Of a DNA stretch of 64,000 bases, positions 17,113 through 25,442 are shown piece after piece. A program made the translations under genes and the position numbers. Source of the stretch: Bifidobacterium phasiani (GTDB lineage Bacteria > Actinomycetota > Actinomycetes > Actinomycetales > Bifidobacteriaceae). The notes beneath the pieces were generated by a model. The model ran no database searches, was not told the DNA's origin, and saw only the letters and a program-made list of their open reading frames with translations. How positions within the stretch are numbered: the first letter of the stretch is position 1; every line of letters starts with the position of its first letter. The stretch is from the NCBI RefSeq assembly GCF_019331775.1, contig NZ_JAHBBD010000001.1, positions 186,001-250,000 of the forward strand. The letters are read 5' to 3'.

Positions 17113-18185
17113 CGCCGCGTCTCCTTTCCGTTCGCGCGGCCGGCATGCCCGGCGGTCCGTCCGGCGGTCGCGCCGTCGTAGATGTGCAGGAACGTCTCCT
17201 CCAGCGTCTGTTCGCGCGTCGTCAGGTCGACGACGCGGTAGCCCGCCAGGTCCGCGATGAAGCCGCCGACGTCGCCGACGACGGTCGCCTCGAGGCCGAC
17301 GCCGGACGTTCCGTGCGCGCCGGCACGCAGGCCCGGCCCGGAGGAACCGACGCGAACGGCGCCGCCGTCCGCCGCCCGCGCTTCGGCGTCGCCACGGACC
17401 GCAGCGACGACGTGCGGCGAGCGCATATGCGCGGCGCGGTACCGCGCGCATTCGCCGGCGTCGGCGAACACGATGCCGTATACGCGGCGCCTGGCCCCGC
17501 GCACCTCGTCCATCGACTCGACGCCGGCGAGCCGCCCGGCGCGGACGAACGCGACCCGGTCGCAGGTGCGCTCGACCTCCGGGAAGATGTGCGACGACAG
17601 CAGCACCGTCGCGCCGCGTTCCCGCTCCTCCCGCACCAGGTCGACGAACCGCTCCTGGATCAGCGGGTCGAAGCCGCTGGTCGGCTCGTCCAGCAGCAGC
17701 ACGCGGGGCCGGCCCATGAAGGCGCATACCAGCGCGACCTTCTGCTTGGTGCCCTTCGACATGCGGCCGATGCGGGCGGACGGGTCGAGCTCGAACCGGT
17801 CGATCAGCGCGCGCATCGTCGTCTCGCCGCGCAGCCCCTTCAGCCGCGCCATGAACCGGAGGAACTCCCAGCCGGTCATGCCGGCGGGGCAGGCGACCTC
17901 GCCGGGCAGGTACCCGACGTCGCGCTGGATGCGGGCGCGGTCGCGGTAGCAGTCCAACCCCGCGATGCGCGCCGAGCCGCGGCCGGCGCGGATGAAACCC
18001 ATCAGCGTGCGCATGGTCACGGTCTTGCCCGCCCCGTTCGCGCCGAGGAAGCCGCAGACCTGCCCCTCGGGAACCTCCAGGGTGAGGTCGAACACGCCGC
18101 GCCCATGGCCGTAGTCCTTCGTCAGGCCGCGCAGTTCGATCATGGCCGGGGCGTGCGCGGGCGCGTTGGCCTTGCCGTCGTTCAT
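17109..18185 (-). CDS. ABC transporter ATP-binding protein
   Basis: 358 residues. Walker A GANGAGKT, signature MSKGTKQKVALVCAF (a degenerate LSGGQ), Walker B RVLLLDEPTSG and switch His in LLSSHIFPE, as in multidrug-type (CcmA/DrrA) ATPases working with ABC-2 permeases. Residues ~240-305 are an unusual Gly/Ala-rich insert before the C-terminal TLEETFLHIYDG end. GGAAAGG lies upstream of ATG 18185, and the start overlaps the TetR stop (ATGA). Confidence 0.88.
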   Translation of the reverse strand: MNDGKANAPAHAPAMIELRGLTKDYGHGRGVFDLTLEVPEGQVCGFLGANGAGKTVTMRTLMGFIRAGRGSARIAGLDCYRDRARIQRDVGYLPGEVACPAGMTGWEFLRFMARLKGLRGETTMRALIDRFELDPSARIGRMSKGTKQKVALVCAFMGRPRVLLLDEPTSGFDPLIQERFVDLVREERERGATVLLSSHIFPEVERTCDRVAFVRAGRLAGVESMDEVRGARRRVYGIVFADAGECARYRAAHMRSPHVVAAVRGDAEARAADGGAVRVGSSGPGLRAGAHGTSGVGLEATVVGDVGGFIADLAGYRVVDLTTREQTLEETFLHIYDGATAGRTAGHAGRANGKETRR

Positions 18186-18877
18186 ATCGTCGTCCTTTCC
18201 GTGGTCGATCGGTCGCGCGGGGCGGGCGCATCGCCGTCCGGGGCCGGACCGTCCGGCTGCCGGTACGCGTAGCGCCGCAGCATGGCGCACCATTGCCCGC
18301 ACTGGACGAGCATGTCGTCCAGGTCGACCGGCAGCCCGAGGCCGACCTGCCGGTGCAGGTAGCCGTCGGCCAGCCAGATCAGCATGTCCAGCACGTGGCG
18401 CGGGTCGACGTCGTCACGGAACCGGTCGAGCCGGACATGCGAGAGGTACCGCTCGTACATCACGGTGATCTGCCGCTGCATCCACCGGTTCACCGTCGGC
18501 GCGACGTCGCGGTGGCTCGGATACCACGCCGCGAGCGCGAACCTGAGCATCAGCGGGTGCCGGGCCAGCTCCGCGCGCTTGCGCCGGCACAGATGCATGA
18601 TCAGGTCGAAGAAGTCGTCGATGGCCCATGCCGCGTCGTCCACGACGGCCTCGCCCATCACGGTGGACACGTAGTCGACGGTGTTCAGGTACAGGTCGCG
18701 CTTGTTGCGGAAGTAGAAGAACAACAGCCCCTTCGACATCCCGGCGGCGCGGGCTATGTCGGCGGTGTTCGCGTCGCGGTAGCCGTGCCGCGCGAAGACG
18801 CGCATCGAGGCGAGGATGATCGCGTCCCGTCTCGCCCGCGGCAACGCGGCGAACCGTCGGCCTCCCTCGGTGGTCAT
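18182..18877 (-). CDS. TetR-family transcriptional regulator
   Basis: 231 residues. N-terminal HTH about residues 15-60 (AIILASMRVFARHGYRDANTADIARAAGMSKGLLFFYFRNKRDLY), a classical TetR signature. The C-terminal ligand domain is unassigned, and the last ~20 residues are Pro/Asp-rich. First gene of a three-gene operon with 4-bp overlaps throughout, so it most likely represses its own operon and releases it when the exported compound binds. Confidence 0.9.
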   Translation of the reverse strand: MTTEGGRRFAALPRARRDAIILASMRVFARHGYRDANTADIARAAGMSKGLLFFYFRNKRDLYLNTVDYVSTVMGEAVVDDAAWAIDDFFDLIMHLCRRKRAELARHPLMLRFALAAWYPSHRDVAPTVNRWMQRQITVMYERYLSHVRLDRFRDDVDPRHVLDMLIWLADGYLHRQVGLGLPVDLDDMLVQCGQWCAMLRRYAYRQPDGPAPDGDAPAPRDRSTTERTTI

Positions 18878-19165
18878 GGGGATCCTCCCGTCGTCGTGCC
18901 CGGACCGGCCGTCTCCGCGCCGGCCGTGCGGCCATCGTCGTTCCTGTCGTGCGTCGCCGGACGGCGCGATGCCCGCCGCGCGACGTGGACACCACTGTAT
19001 GGGATTGACCGCGGACGGCAAGGCCCCCTGCCGCGTCGCGTGTTCCAACGGTCTACGGCGCGGACGGAGGTGCGGACGGCGATGAGGACGAAACGGGCGC
19101 GCGGGTGCGACGGGCCGGGCGCGGTGCCATGCGCCCGCCGCATGACGCCACGCGCATGGCGAACA
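18878..19165. other. Divergent intergenic region between TetR operon and aldo/keto reductase
   Basis: 366 bp (18878-19243) separate the two divergent starts. The operator of the TetR protein should lie here but I could not single out a convincing palindrome. The right end contains the promoter listed at 19166-19193. Confidence 0.45.
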
Positions 19166-19193
19166 TTGGTGCGGCGACGCCGGCATGTATAGG
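19166..19193 (+). promoter_or_regulatory. Putative promoter of the aldo/keto reductase gene
   Basis: TTGGTG (19166-19171), 16-bp spacer, TATAGG (19188-19193). Transcription would begin about 45 bp upstream of ATG 19244. Confidence 0.5.
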
Positions 19194-19243
19194 CTGGAGG
19201 CATATCTCGACATCGCATCATGACCGAAATGGAGGGAACCATC

Positions 19244-20323
19244 ATGACCGACACCACCGACGACACCGCCGCGACCGGCGGCTCCGCGGACATGCGCTAC
19301 GCGCCGCTGGGATGGTCCGGCATCCAGGTGTCCAGGGTCTGCCTGGGCGGCATGAGCTTCGGCAAGGCGTCGCCCGACTTCCACCAGTGGACCATCGACG
19401 AGGCGGGCACCGAGGCCGTGATCGCCAGGGCGCTCGAACGCGGCGTCAACTTCATCGACACCGCGAACTGCTACGCCTTCGGCACCAGCGAGGAGTACAT
19501 CGGCCGCGCGCTGAAGCGGCTCGGCGTGCCCCGCGACCGCGTCGTGCTCGCCAGCAAGGTGTACTTCAACGACGGGCACCTGTCGGCAGAGGCCATCCGC
19601 CGCGAGATCGACGGCACGCTGCGCCGGCTCGGCACCGACTACCTGGACCTGTACATCATCCACCGCTACGACTACGACACACCGGTCGAGGAGACGATGG
19701 AGGCGCTCGACGCCCTGGTGCGCGCCGGCAAGGTCCGCGCGCTCGGCGCCAGCGAGATGTACGCCTACCAGCTGCACAACATGCAGGCTGCGGCCGAGGC
19801 GAACGGGTGGACGAAGTTCACCAGCATGCAGTGCCACTACAACCTGCTGTACCGCGAGGACGAGCGCGAGCTGATCCCCGTCTGCCGGCAGTACGGCATG
19901 GCGCTCACCCCGTACTCCCCGATGGCCTCCGGGCATCTGGCGCGGCCGACATGGGAGTCGTCCTCGAAGCGCGGGACGACCGACGCGACGATGCGGGGCA
20001 AGTACGACGCGGCGCGCGGGCAGGACATGCCGATCGTCGCGCGCGTCGCGGAGGTCGCCGAGCGGCTCGGCGTGCCGATGGCCCGCGTCGCGCTCGCCTG
20101 GCATTGGGCCAGGGGCGTCACCGCGCCGATCGTCGGCTGCTCGAGGCCGGAGCGCGTGGACGACGCGGTCGCGGCCCTGGACGTGCGGCTGTCGGCGAAG
20201 GACATCGACTACATCGAGGCGCCGTACACCGCGCACGAGCTCGTCGGACCGCTCGCCCGGCCGGGCGAGAAGGCGCTGGCCGGCACCAACGATCCGACGA
20301 AGGGCATGCCGAAGACGGCATAA
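19244..20323 (+). CDS. Aldo/keto reductase
   Basis: 359-residue NAD(P)H-dependent oxidoreductase with a TIM-barrel AKR fold. N-terminal strand LGWSGIQVSRVCLGGMSFG, catalytic Asp in NFIDTANCYAFGTSEEYIGRAL, catalytic Lys in VVLASKVYF, His in LYIIHRYDYDTP and the C-terminal cofactor-binding block APIVGCSRPERVDDAV. This is the YajO/voltage-channel-beta-like branch. Start 19244 has GGAGGGA upstream; an in-frame ATG at 19220 lacks one. Substrate not predictable. Confidence 0.93.
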   Translation: MTDTTDDTAATGGSADMRYAPLGWSGIQVSRVCLGGMSFGKASPDFHQWTIDEAGTEAVIARALERGVNFIDTANCYAFGTSEEYIGRALKRLGVPRDRVVLASKVYFNDGHLSAEAIRREIDGTLRRLGTDYLDLYIIHRYDYDTPVEETMEALDALVRAGKVRALGASEMYAYQLHNMQAAAEANGWTKFTSMQCHYNLLYREDERELIPVCRQYGMALTPYSPMASGHLARPTWESSSKRGTTDATMRGKYDAARGQDMPIVARVAEVAERLGVPMARVALAWHWARGVTAPIVGCSRPERVDDAVAALDVRLSAKDIDYIEAPYTAHELVGPLARPGEKALAGTNDPTKGMPKTA

Positions 20324-20353
20324 GGCGGCCGCCGTCCGCCGCCATGCAGCCGG

Positions 20354-20508
20354 CCGGTTCACAGGATTGCCCGGTGCGATCCTGTGAACCGGAAACTCAC
20401 GGCGACGATGGTTGGGCACATGGATAAACGGCGGTATGCCGCCAAAACCATTCATCGACCATCGTACGGACCGGTTCACAGGATCCGTCCCGGCAATCCT
20501 GTGAACCA
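20354..20508. repeat. Pair of similar hairpins (GGTTCACAGGAT ... ATCCTGTGAACC)
   Basis: Two stem-loops with the same 12-14 bp stem: 20354-20392 (loop about 11 nt) and 20472-20508. Between them is a smaller GGCGGTATGCCGCC hairpin flanked by ATGGTT/AACCAT. A half copy, CGGTTCACAGG, occurs again at 22380. They lie between the reductase (plus) and the GNAT gene (minus) and may be tandem terminators or a REP/BIME-like element. Confidence 0.65.
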
Positions 20509-20590
20509 GACTCTTCCGCACAACGCCGCCGTGCAACGTTATACATGACGATAACGGCCATCCAGCGACGAGTGATTGCCGCCAGTGAAA

Positions 20591-21076
20591 TCAATCGGCA
20601 TCGCGAATCTGCGTAAACCCCAGCCGTCGATACAGCCGCTCTCCCGCGCTCCCGATGGTCACGGCAAGCTCGACATTAGTCCAGCCCTCAGCGGCAAGCG
20701 CCGCACAGGCGCGTTGGATCAGCATCGTCGCCAATCCGTGTCGTTGCACGGCGGGATTGGTGAACACGTAGCAGATCAGCGGCTTGAGCCCATACTCGGT
20801 CGTGATGATCACGCTCATAGGCTCGCCCTCACGAATGATCACGCCACTCGCCGCCGTGATAACAGGACCGTATGCGCCGTTTCGCACCAAGCGCAGTTCC
20901 GTTAAGGCATCATCCAGAGTTTCGCCCTCATCGTCGACGGTTCCGCGATACGCGGATAGCATCAACACAGCAAGGCACCGTTCATCGACATCGTCGATGG
21001 AAACAACGTTATCGCAGACTTTTCCTATATCGCTCTCCGACAGACTCCGGCTCATGCGCACACGATGCAATGGCAT
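20591..21076 (-). CDS. GNAT-family N-acetyltransferase
   Basis: 161 residues. The acetyl-CoA-binding motif A is YVFTNPAVQRHGLATMLIQRACAALAAEGWTNVEL (the usual Q/R-x-x-G-x-G/A becomes QRHGLA), followed by SAGERLYRRLGF, the motif B end. The N-terminal half is variable. A G-rich Shine-Dalgarno (GATGGGGGG) precedes ATG 21076. Codon use is less GC-rich than in its neighbours, suggesting transfer. Substrate unknown. Confidence 0.82.
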   Translation of the reverse strand: MPLHRVRMSRSLSESDIGKVCDNVVSIDDVDERCLAVLMLSAYRGTVDDEGETLDDALTELRLVRNGAYGPVITAASGVIIREGEPMSVIITTEYGLKPLICYVFTNPAVQRHGLATMLIQRACAALAAEGWTNVELAVTIGSAGERLYRRLGFTQIRDAD

Positions 21077-21414
21077 TATCCCCCCATCTTTTATGCGTTG
21101 CGGCCCCCACACGCTTTCCCACTATCACTGCATCCATTATCACGCCACCGAATGCGAATCAGGTTACAGTCCACCATCCGTTTCACGGGATGGTAAAAAG
21201 CCACAGACACAGCATCAATCGGTCCAGACCTGATATGCAGGTCCTCACTTCTTTGACCACCATACAGCGTCAGTACCGAACAGATGCGCACCATATCAAG
21301 CCAACCGATACAGCAATGTGGTCACGGTGTCATGACGGAATATACCCTGCAAAAGGACCTCCCAATCCCGGTATCATGGAAGCCACATCCGTGATGGCAT
21401 GTCGAGAAGGGGCA
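21077..21414. other. Lower-GC divergent intergenic region
   Basis: 338 bp between the divergent GNAT and PfkB genes, clearly lower in GC than flanking DNA. It must hold both promoters, but no pair of boxes is convincing. No RNA gene or domain-bearing frame was seen. Confidence 0.45.
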
Positions 21415-22362
21415 ATGATGACCATACTCGTGTCGGGACTGATCAACATCGAAACCACCGTGGCGGTCCGGGAGTTCCCGATTCCGTACTATCCGATCGA
21501 CTACCCGTTCTTCGGGGTCTCGAGCGCGGTCTCCGGTGTCGCGTTCAACATCGCCCGCGCACTGCGCGCGCTCGGCGACGACGTGGATCTGCACACCTTC
21601 GTCGGGCCGGACGACGACGGCCGCCGCGTACTCGACACGCTGGCCCGCGACGGCATCGACGATGCGCACGTCCGGCAGGAGCTGCGCCAGACCGCCGCCT
21701 CGGTGGTGCTGTACGATCCGAGCGGACGCCGACAGGTCTACTGCGACCTCAAGGACGTGCAGGACATGCAGCTGCCGGTCTCGGGCCCGGCGGGCGCGGC
21801 GGTCAGGGACTCGCTGGAAACCGCGGACATCGTGGTGGCGTGCAACACGAACTTCAACCGCGATCTGCTGCGCGCCGCGCGGGAGGCGGGCAAGCCGGTC
21901 GCCACCGACGTGCATGTGCTCGACGACATCGGCGACGAGTACAACCGCGACTTCATGGCCGCGGCGGACATGCTGTTCCTCAGCGACGAACGGCTGCCGG
22001 AGCCTCCCGCCGATTTCGCGCGGCGGTTGGCCGACCGGTACGGGCCGCGCATCGTCGTCATCGGCATGGGCGGCAAGGGCGCGATGCTGCATCTGCGTGA
22101 CACGGACGAGACCTGGACGCTGCCCGCGGCCCCGACCACGAAGGTGGTCAACACCGTCGGCGCCGGCGACGCCCTGTTCTCGGCGTTCCTCCACGGCGTC
22201 GCCGGCGGTCTGGCGCCGCTTGAGGCTCTGCGGCGCGCCGAGCTGTTCGCCGCGCACAAGATCGGGTTCAGCGGCGCCTCGGTCGGTTTCTGTGATGCGG
22301 CGGAGCTCGATGCGATGGCGGCCGATCCGACGCTGGCCATCGAGCCGGAACGCGTGCGCTGA
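21415..22362 (+). CDS. PfkB-family carbohydrate kinase
   Basis: 315-residue ribokinase-fold sugar kinase. N-terminal SGLINIETT, substrate-side GVAFNIARALRALGDDV and the C-terminal PfkB signature NTVGAGDALFSAFLHG with the catalytic Asp in GAGD. It likely phosphorylates a sugar or nucleoside; no gene nearby fixes which. GAAGGGGC lies just before ATG 21415, and a second ATG at 21418 is equally possible. It faced ychF convergently before prophage insertion. Confidence 0.9.
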   Translation: MMTILVSGLINIETTVAVREFPIPYYPIDYPFFGVSSAVSGVAFNIARALRALGDDVDLHTFVGPDDDGRRVLDTLARDGIDDAHVRQELRQTAASVVLYDPSGRRQVYCDLKDVQDMQLPVSGPAGAAVRDSLETADIVVACNTNFNRDLLRAAREAGKPVATDVHVLDDIGDEYNRDFMAAADMLFLSDERLPEPPADFARRLADRYGPRIVVIGMGGKGAMLHLRDTDETWTLPAAPTTKVVNTVGAGDALFSAFLHGVAGGLAPLEALRRAELFAAHKIGFSGASVGFCDAAELDAMAADPTLAIEPERVR

Positions 22363-22409
22363 GCGCCCACGCCGACCGCCCGGTTCACAGGGCGGAAACG
22401 CCGAGGAAC

Positions 22410-22500
22410 CGACTTTCGTTTTTGGAACATTAGGCACCCATTGCAGGCACACCTATTTGTTCCTTTTGGGAAATGGAACAATAGAGGTCGGACGCCCGAC
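22410..22500. other. AT-richer patch in host DNA next to attL
   Basis: Part of the 380-bp non-coding stretch between the PfkB stop and the prophage. It holds GTTTTTGGAAC, GTTCC and a GGAACA repeat arranged as an imperfect inverted pair, and is lower in GC than neighbouring host sequence. Possibly the terminator region of the kinase gene or a remnant of an earlier insertion. Confidence 0.4.
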
Positions 22501-22671
22501 ACCGGAAGACGCCGCGAACACGCATCTGGGGCAATAGCCTGGACTGCAAGAGCGTCAAACGCCCCCTGCACATCGTCGCCTCGACCGAACGGCCGCGGGC
22601 GAGAAGGTACTCAAACGCTGGCAACAGCAGCCCGACACGTGGCGGAAACCGACGCTTTCCAGACATCCAAA

Positions 22672-22723
22672 AACGGCGCGGTTCCACCGTCCCGAAGCCG
22701 GAAACCGTTGGAACCGCGCCGTT
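22672..22723 (-). terminator. Host terminator of ychF, now separated from the gene by the prophage
   Basis: Perfect 15-bp stem (22672-22686 with 22709-22723; AACGGCGCGGTTCCA on the plus strand) followed on the minus strand by TTTTT. It lies just beyond the original ychF stop at 22742-22744. A functional equivalent is carried by the phage at 62634-62689. Confidence 0.85.
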
Positions 22724-22741
22724 TCTTGACGAGTCAACCCG

Positions 22742-22775
22742 TCACTTGGACACGTTGAACTTGAACTCGACGATG
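22742..22775 (-). pseudogene. ychF: Displaced 3' end of ychF (original C terminus ...VEFKFNVSK)
   Basis: On the minus strand this encodes VEFKFNVSK followed by TGA, the last codons of the host gene before integration. The prophage separated it by 40 kb from the rest of ychF (62707-63801), which now ends VEFKFNISH. It has no function of its own. Confidence 0.9.
22755..22775. other. attL: attL core (21-bp exact repeat of 62720-62740)
   Basis: The 21-bp sequence starting TTGAACTTGAACTCG is identical to 62720-62740. It covers codons near the 3' end of ychF. Its position at the outer end of the lysis genes, with the integrase at the other end, fits attL. Confidence 0.92.
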
Positions 22776-22824
22776 AAAACGGAAACCCAATGATTCCAAC
22801 GGTTCCGAGCCTGCCGAAAACCGT

Positions 22825-22849
22825 AGGGCACACAAAAGGCACTCTATAT
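22825..22849. promoter_or_regulatory. Candidate integrase arm-type site, left arm
   Basis: AGGGCACAC-N5-GCAC-N2-TAT here matches the same pattern at 62546-62570 near the integrase end. A shared motif inside each end of the prophage is what arm-binding sites of tyrosine integrases look like. Inference from the sequence only. Confidence 0.45.
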
Positions 22850-22892
22850 CGTTATCGCAAATCATCATACAGCGCCCGCGAATACGAGAAAA

Positions 22893-22932
22893 GCGCCCCG
22901 CTCCCCCGCGTGTATCGCGGGAGGGCGGGGCG
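22893..22932 (-). terminator. Terminator at the end of the late/lysis operon
   Basis: Two-part GC stem: CGCCCCGC with GCGGGGCG, and CCCGCG with CGCGGG around a TGTAT loop. CTTTTC follows on the minus strand, 15 bp after the holin stop. Ends the leftward late transcript before attL. Confidence 0.82.
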
Positions 22933-22947
22933 TTGTGATGCAGCAGG

Positions 22948-23319
22948 CTATTCCTGTGTCGTGTGTCGTGCCTTGAGCGCGCTGGCGCCGATGAGCGCAC
23001 CGACGAGGGTGCCCAGGGCGGTCAGGATGGTGACGGTCAGGTCGGTGCCCGACCATCCCGCCGCCGTGCCGATGGTCTGCACGCACACGGCGATGGCCGG
23101 CAACGCAATCAGACCCACCCACTTGAGCACGTCATACACCTTGTCGGGAATCAGCCACGAAGGTGCCACCGCGGGATCGGCGGCTCCGGTGTCACCGGGA
23201 GTGATCGTCTCGAAGCGAATCTCATTCGCCTCGAGTTTCGCTTCCGTGACCGCGTTCGCGGTGATGGCCTCGCTGGTGACGGGCTTCGCGGTCTTGTTCT
23301 CGTTGGTTTCATCAGCCAT
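22948..23319 (-). CDS. Phage holin-like membrane protein
   Basis: 123 residues. An acidic/Thr-rich N-terminal ~60 residues precede two hydrophobic segments (YDVLKWVGLIALPAIAVCVQTIG and LTVTILTALGTLVGALIGASAL), matching the phage holin family seen next to actinophage and Firmicutes endolysins. It would form the membrane lesion that lets the lysin out or activates it. GGAGG lies 5 nt before ATG 23319. Last gene of the late operon. Confidence 0.82.
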   Translation of the reverse strand: MADETNENKTAKPVTSEAITANAVTEAKLEANEIRFETITPGDTGAADPAVAPSWLIPDKVYDVLKWVGLIALPAIAVCVQTIGTAAGWSGTDLTVTILTALGTLVGALIGASALKARHTTQE

Positions 23320-23382
23320 GATGGCCTCCATAAAATCCTGGATTGGCGGCCGGCGCCCCGTATGGCGACGCCGGCCTGGTAT

Positions 23383-24465
23383 CTAGTAGTGCAGGACCTC
23401 GCCCGGGTAGATGAGCGACGGGTTGCCGGAACGGTATCCGGTGAGCTGGGTCCAGCTGATGCCGAGACGCGCCGCGATGCCGGACAGGGTTTCGCCGGAG
23501 CGCACGGTGACCGTGCGGCCGCCGTTGCCGGCGGAAGCGGCGCCGCCGTTGTGGCAGACGGTGTCGCCCGGGTACACGCGGTTCGGGTCGCCGCTCGGGA
23601 CGGTGACGTTCCACCAGTCGGTCCAGAACATAGAGACGTACTGGCCGGACTGGATGACGCGGCAGTCCGAGCCGCAGGAGCCGGTGGACGGCTGCGGCGC
23701 CGGCGCGGGTGCCGGTTCGGGCGCGGGCGTCGGAGTGGTGGTGCCGTCGGGGCGGCTGCCGGCGTACGCGTACCAGGTCTCCAGATCGCCGTACACGACG
23801 CTCAGGTCGAGCGGGCCATCGTACCCGTTGACGTGGCCGGAGCTGGTGTACTGCCAGGCGACCGCGAACGGCCAGTTCTGCAGCACAGGCTGCACGGACG
23901 GCGGGTTGAACCCGTAGATCGGCGTGTAGCCGAGCGTGTACGCCGCGACCCACAGGCCGACGTTCCGCTGGACCAGCGGCGACCAGTCGTAGGAGTTCTC
24001 GGTGGACTGGTTCATGTAGATGATCGGGATCGTGTCCCACCTGGCGCGCACGGCGTCGACCCACTGCGCGGCCCACTGGACGTTCCACGGCTGGGAGGGC
24101 TCCCAGTCGAGGATCGGGACGATGCCCCTGCCGATGTAGCCCTCGGTGTTGCGGTTGAACCATGCGGCCTCCGCCTGCGGGCTGTTGGCGGTGTTGGCGA
24201 AGTGGTAGACGCCCACGCCCTGACCGGCCTTGAGCGCCTGCTGGACCACGCGGTCGCAGTCCGGGTTCACGTAGGTCGTGCCCTCGGTGGCCTTGGCGAC
24301 CACGATCTGCGCGCCGGTGGTGGTCACGTTGATGCCGGTCTGCCACGAGCTGACGTCGATCATGTCAGCCGCAAGGGCGGACGCTGGCGACAGGCCCAGC
24401 AGGACGGCCGCGAGCACGGCGAGCATGCGGATGATGATATTCGGACGGTTCCTGTTACGGACCAA
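23383..24465 (-). CDS. Endolysin: signal peptide, GH25 muramidase, two LysM-like modules
   Basis: 360 residues. Start TTG 24465 is supported by AAGGAGAGG six nt upstream and gives a basic n-region (MVRNRNRPN) before the hydrophobic stretch MLAVLAAVLLGLSPASALA, a plausible secretion signal. GH25 domain about residues 34-235 (MIDVSSWQ, ILDWEP with the catalytic acids, AWQYTSSGHVNGYDGPLDLSV). A Pro/Ala/Glu linker (~245-262) follows, then LysM-like modules at about 268-300 and 316-360. It cleaves peptidoglycan; having its own signal, it may be exported by Sec and triggered by the holin. Confidence 0.93.
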   Translation of the reverse strand: MVRNRNRPNIIIRMLAVLAAVLLGLSPASALAADMIDVSSWQTGINVTTTGAQIVVAKATEGTTYVNPDCDRVVQQALKAGQGVGVYHFANTANSPQAEAAWFNRNTEGYIGRGIVPILDWEPSQPWNVQWAAQWVDAVRARWDTIPIIYMNQSTENSYDWSPLVQRNVGLWVAAYTLGYTPIYGFNPPSVQPVLQNWPFAVAWQYTSSGHVNGYDGPLDLSVVYGDLETWYAYAGSRPDGTTTPTPAPEPAPAPAPQPSTGSCGSDCRVIQSGQYVSMFWTDWWNVTVPSGDPNRVYPGDTVCHNGGAASAGNGGRTVTVRSGETLSGIAARLGISWTQLTGYRSGNPSLIYPGEVLHY

Positions 24466-24500
24466 TATCCTCTCCTTCCATTCTTATTTGGATATGACGA

Positions 24501-24531
24501 GGCCCCGGCCGGAAACCTCCGGACCGGGGCC
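24501..24531. terminator. Hairpin between the membrane protein gene and the endolysin gene
   Basis: GGCCCCGG-CCGG / CCGG-A-CCGGGGCC stem with a 6-nt loop, no T run on the minus strand. Probably an attenuator or mRNA-processing hairpin within the late operon. Confidence 0.55.
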
Positions 24532-24552
24532 AAACCTTGAGAAACACGCCCA

Positions 24553-24870
24553 TCATTCACGCGGACGAATGGGCGCACGCTGGATGTCGTTGTTGATCGC
24601 GGTGCCGTGCCCGTTGCCGTCCAGACCGTGGTAGGCGTCGTAGATCCGCTGACTGCGTGATTTGAGGTCCTCGTCCGCGATGCCGCCGGCGGCGACCATC
24701 TCCGCGCGCAACTGCTCCAGCTTGCACAACAGCAGCTCGCGCACGCCGGCCTCCAACGCACGGTCACGACGACGACCGCCACGCCACCACGACGCCAGCC
24801 AACCGACCACAACGCCAAGCACACCAGTCACCGCCCACGTGACAACCGACTGCACAATCTGCTCGGTCAA
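24553..24870 (-). CDS. Small phage membrane protein, second holin-like candidate
   Basis: 105 residues. One N-terminal transmembrane helix (VVTWAVTGVLGVVVGWLASWW), then a basic cytoplasmic helix and a coiled region ending in YDAYHGLDGNGHGT, a motif common in small membrane proteins near phage lysis genes (YHxLGGNG family). It lies directly upstream of the endolysin. Could be a holin partner or anti-holin; not proven. Confidence 0.72.
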   Translation of the reverse strand: MTEQIVQSVVTWAVTGVLGVVVGWLASWWRGGRRRDRALEAGVRELLLCKLEQLRAEMVAAGGIADEDLKSRSQRIYDAYHGLDGNGHGTAINNDIQRAPIRPRE

Positions 24871-24916
24871 TCCATCACTCCTCCTTGACTAAGACGATTC
24901 CGGATTCGGACATGAT

Positions 24917-25411
24917 TCAGCTCCTTCGTGGCATGGTTGATTGGTCGAAGTAGACGAGTCCGAGGTCTTGGACTTGCCGGTATTCGGTTTCGGTGCAGCA
25001 GATCACGCTCGCGAACATCGACCGCTGCCCCGTCGTGGATGGCGCGTACAGGCGGATGTGCGAGACGTTCACGCTCGGGGTGAACGTCATCGTGTACCGT
25101 TTGTTCACCCCGTCGTACGTCGCGCTGCCGGCGATGACACCGGCGTCCACGGCCAGGACCCTGTCCATCGGATAGGGGCCGGTCGACGAGCCGTCCCGCA
25201 GGTACGCGCTCAGCACGTACCGGACACCGGGCGTCGTGTCCACGACGGTCTCGGCCCACGCCTGCATCATGCCGGACAGGTCCTGCCTCGCGGTGACGAC
25301 CAGCGACAAATCCGCATACGACAGGGACGGCGCCTCGGCAAGATAGCACGACCCGCTCCACCCGGTCGTGCCGACGGGCTTCGGATTGCGCACCAGATTC
25401 ACCAGCCTCAC
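24917..25411 (-). CDS. Tail-associated cassette A (class without poly-G)
   Basis: Last and unpaired of seven tandem paralogues. About 164 residues, beginning VRLVNLVRNPKP and ending YFDQSTMPRRS. Predicted all-beta, with WSGSCYLAE and VVTARQDL segments resembling carbohydrate-binding jelly-roll modules (inference). GTG 25411 fits the family start and has AAGGGGG upstream; GTG 25420 is an alternative. Function probably tail-fibre accessory, receptor binding or virion decoration. Confidence 0.72.
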   Translation of the reverse strand: MRLVNLVRNPKPVGTTGWSGSCYLAEAPSLSYADLSLVVTARQDLSGMMQAWAETVVDTTPGVRYVLSAYLRDGSSTGPYPMDRVLAVDAGVIAGSATYDGVNKRYTMTFTPSVNVSHIRLYAPSTTGQRSMFASVICCTETEYRQVQDLGLVYFDQSTMPRRS

Positions 25412-25442
25412 CACGACCACCCCCTTGCGGGGGTGATTGCGG

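Noticed and set aside
23383..24465. Host secreted muramidase rather than phage lysin
   Set aside because: It has a signal peptide, but lies between phage membrane lysis genes in the late operon, inside att borders, so it is the endolysin.
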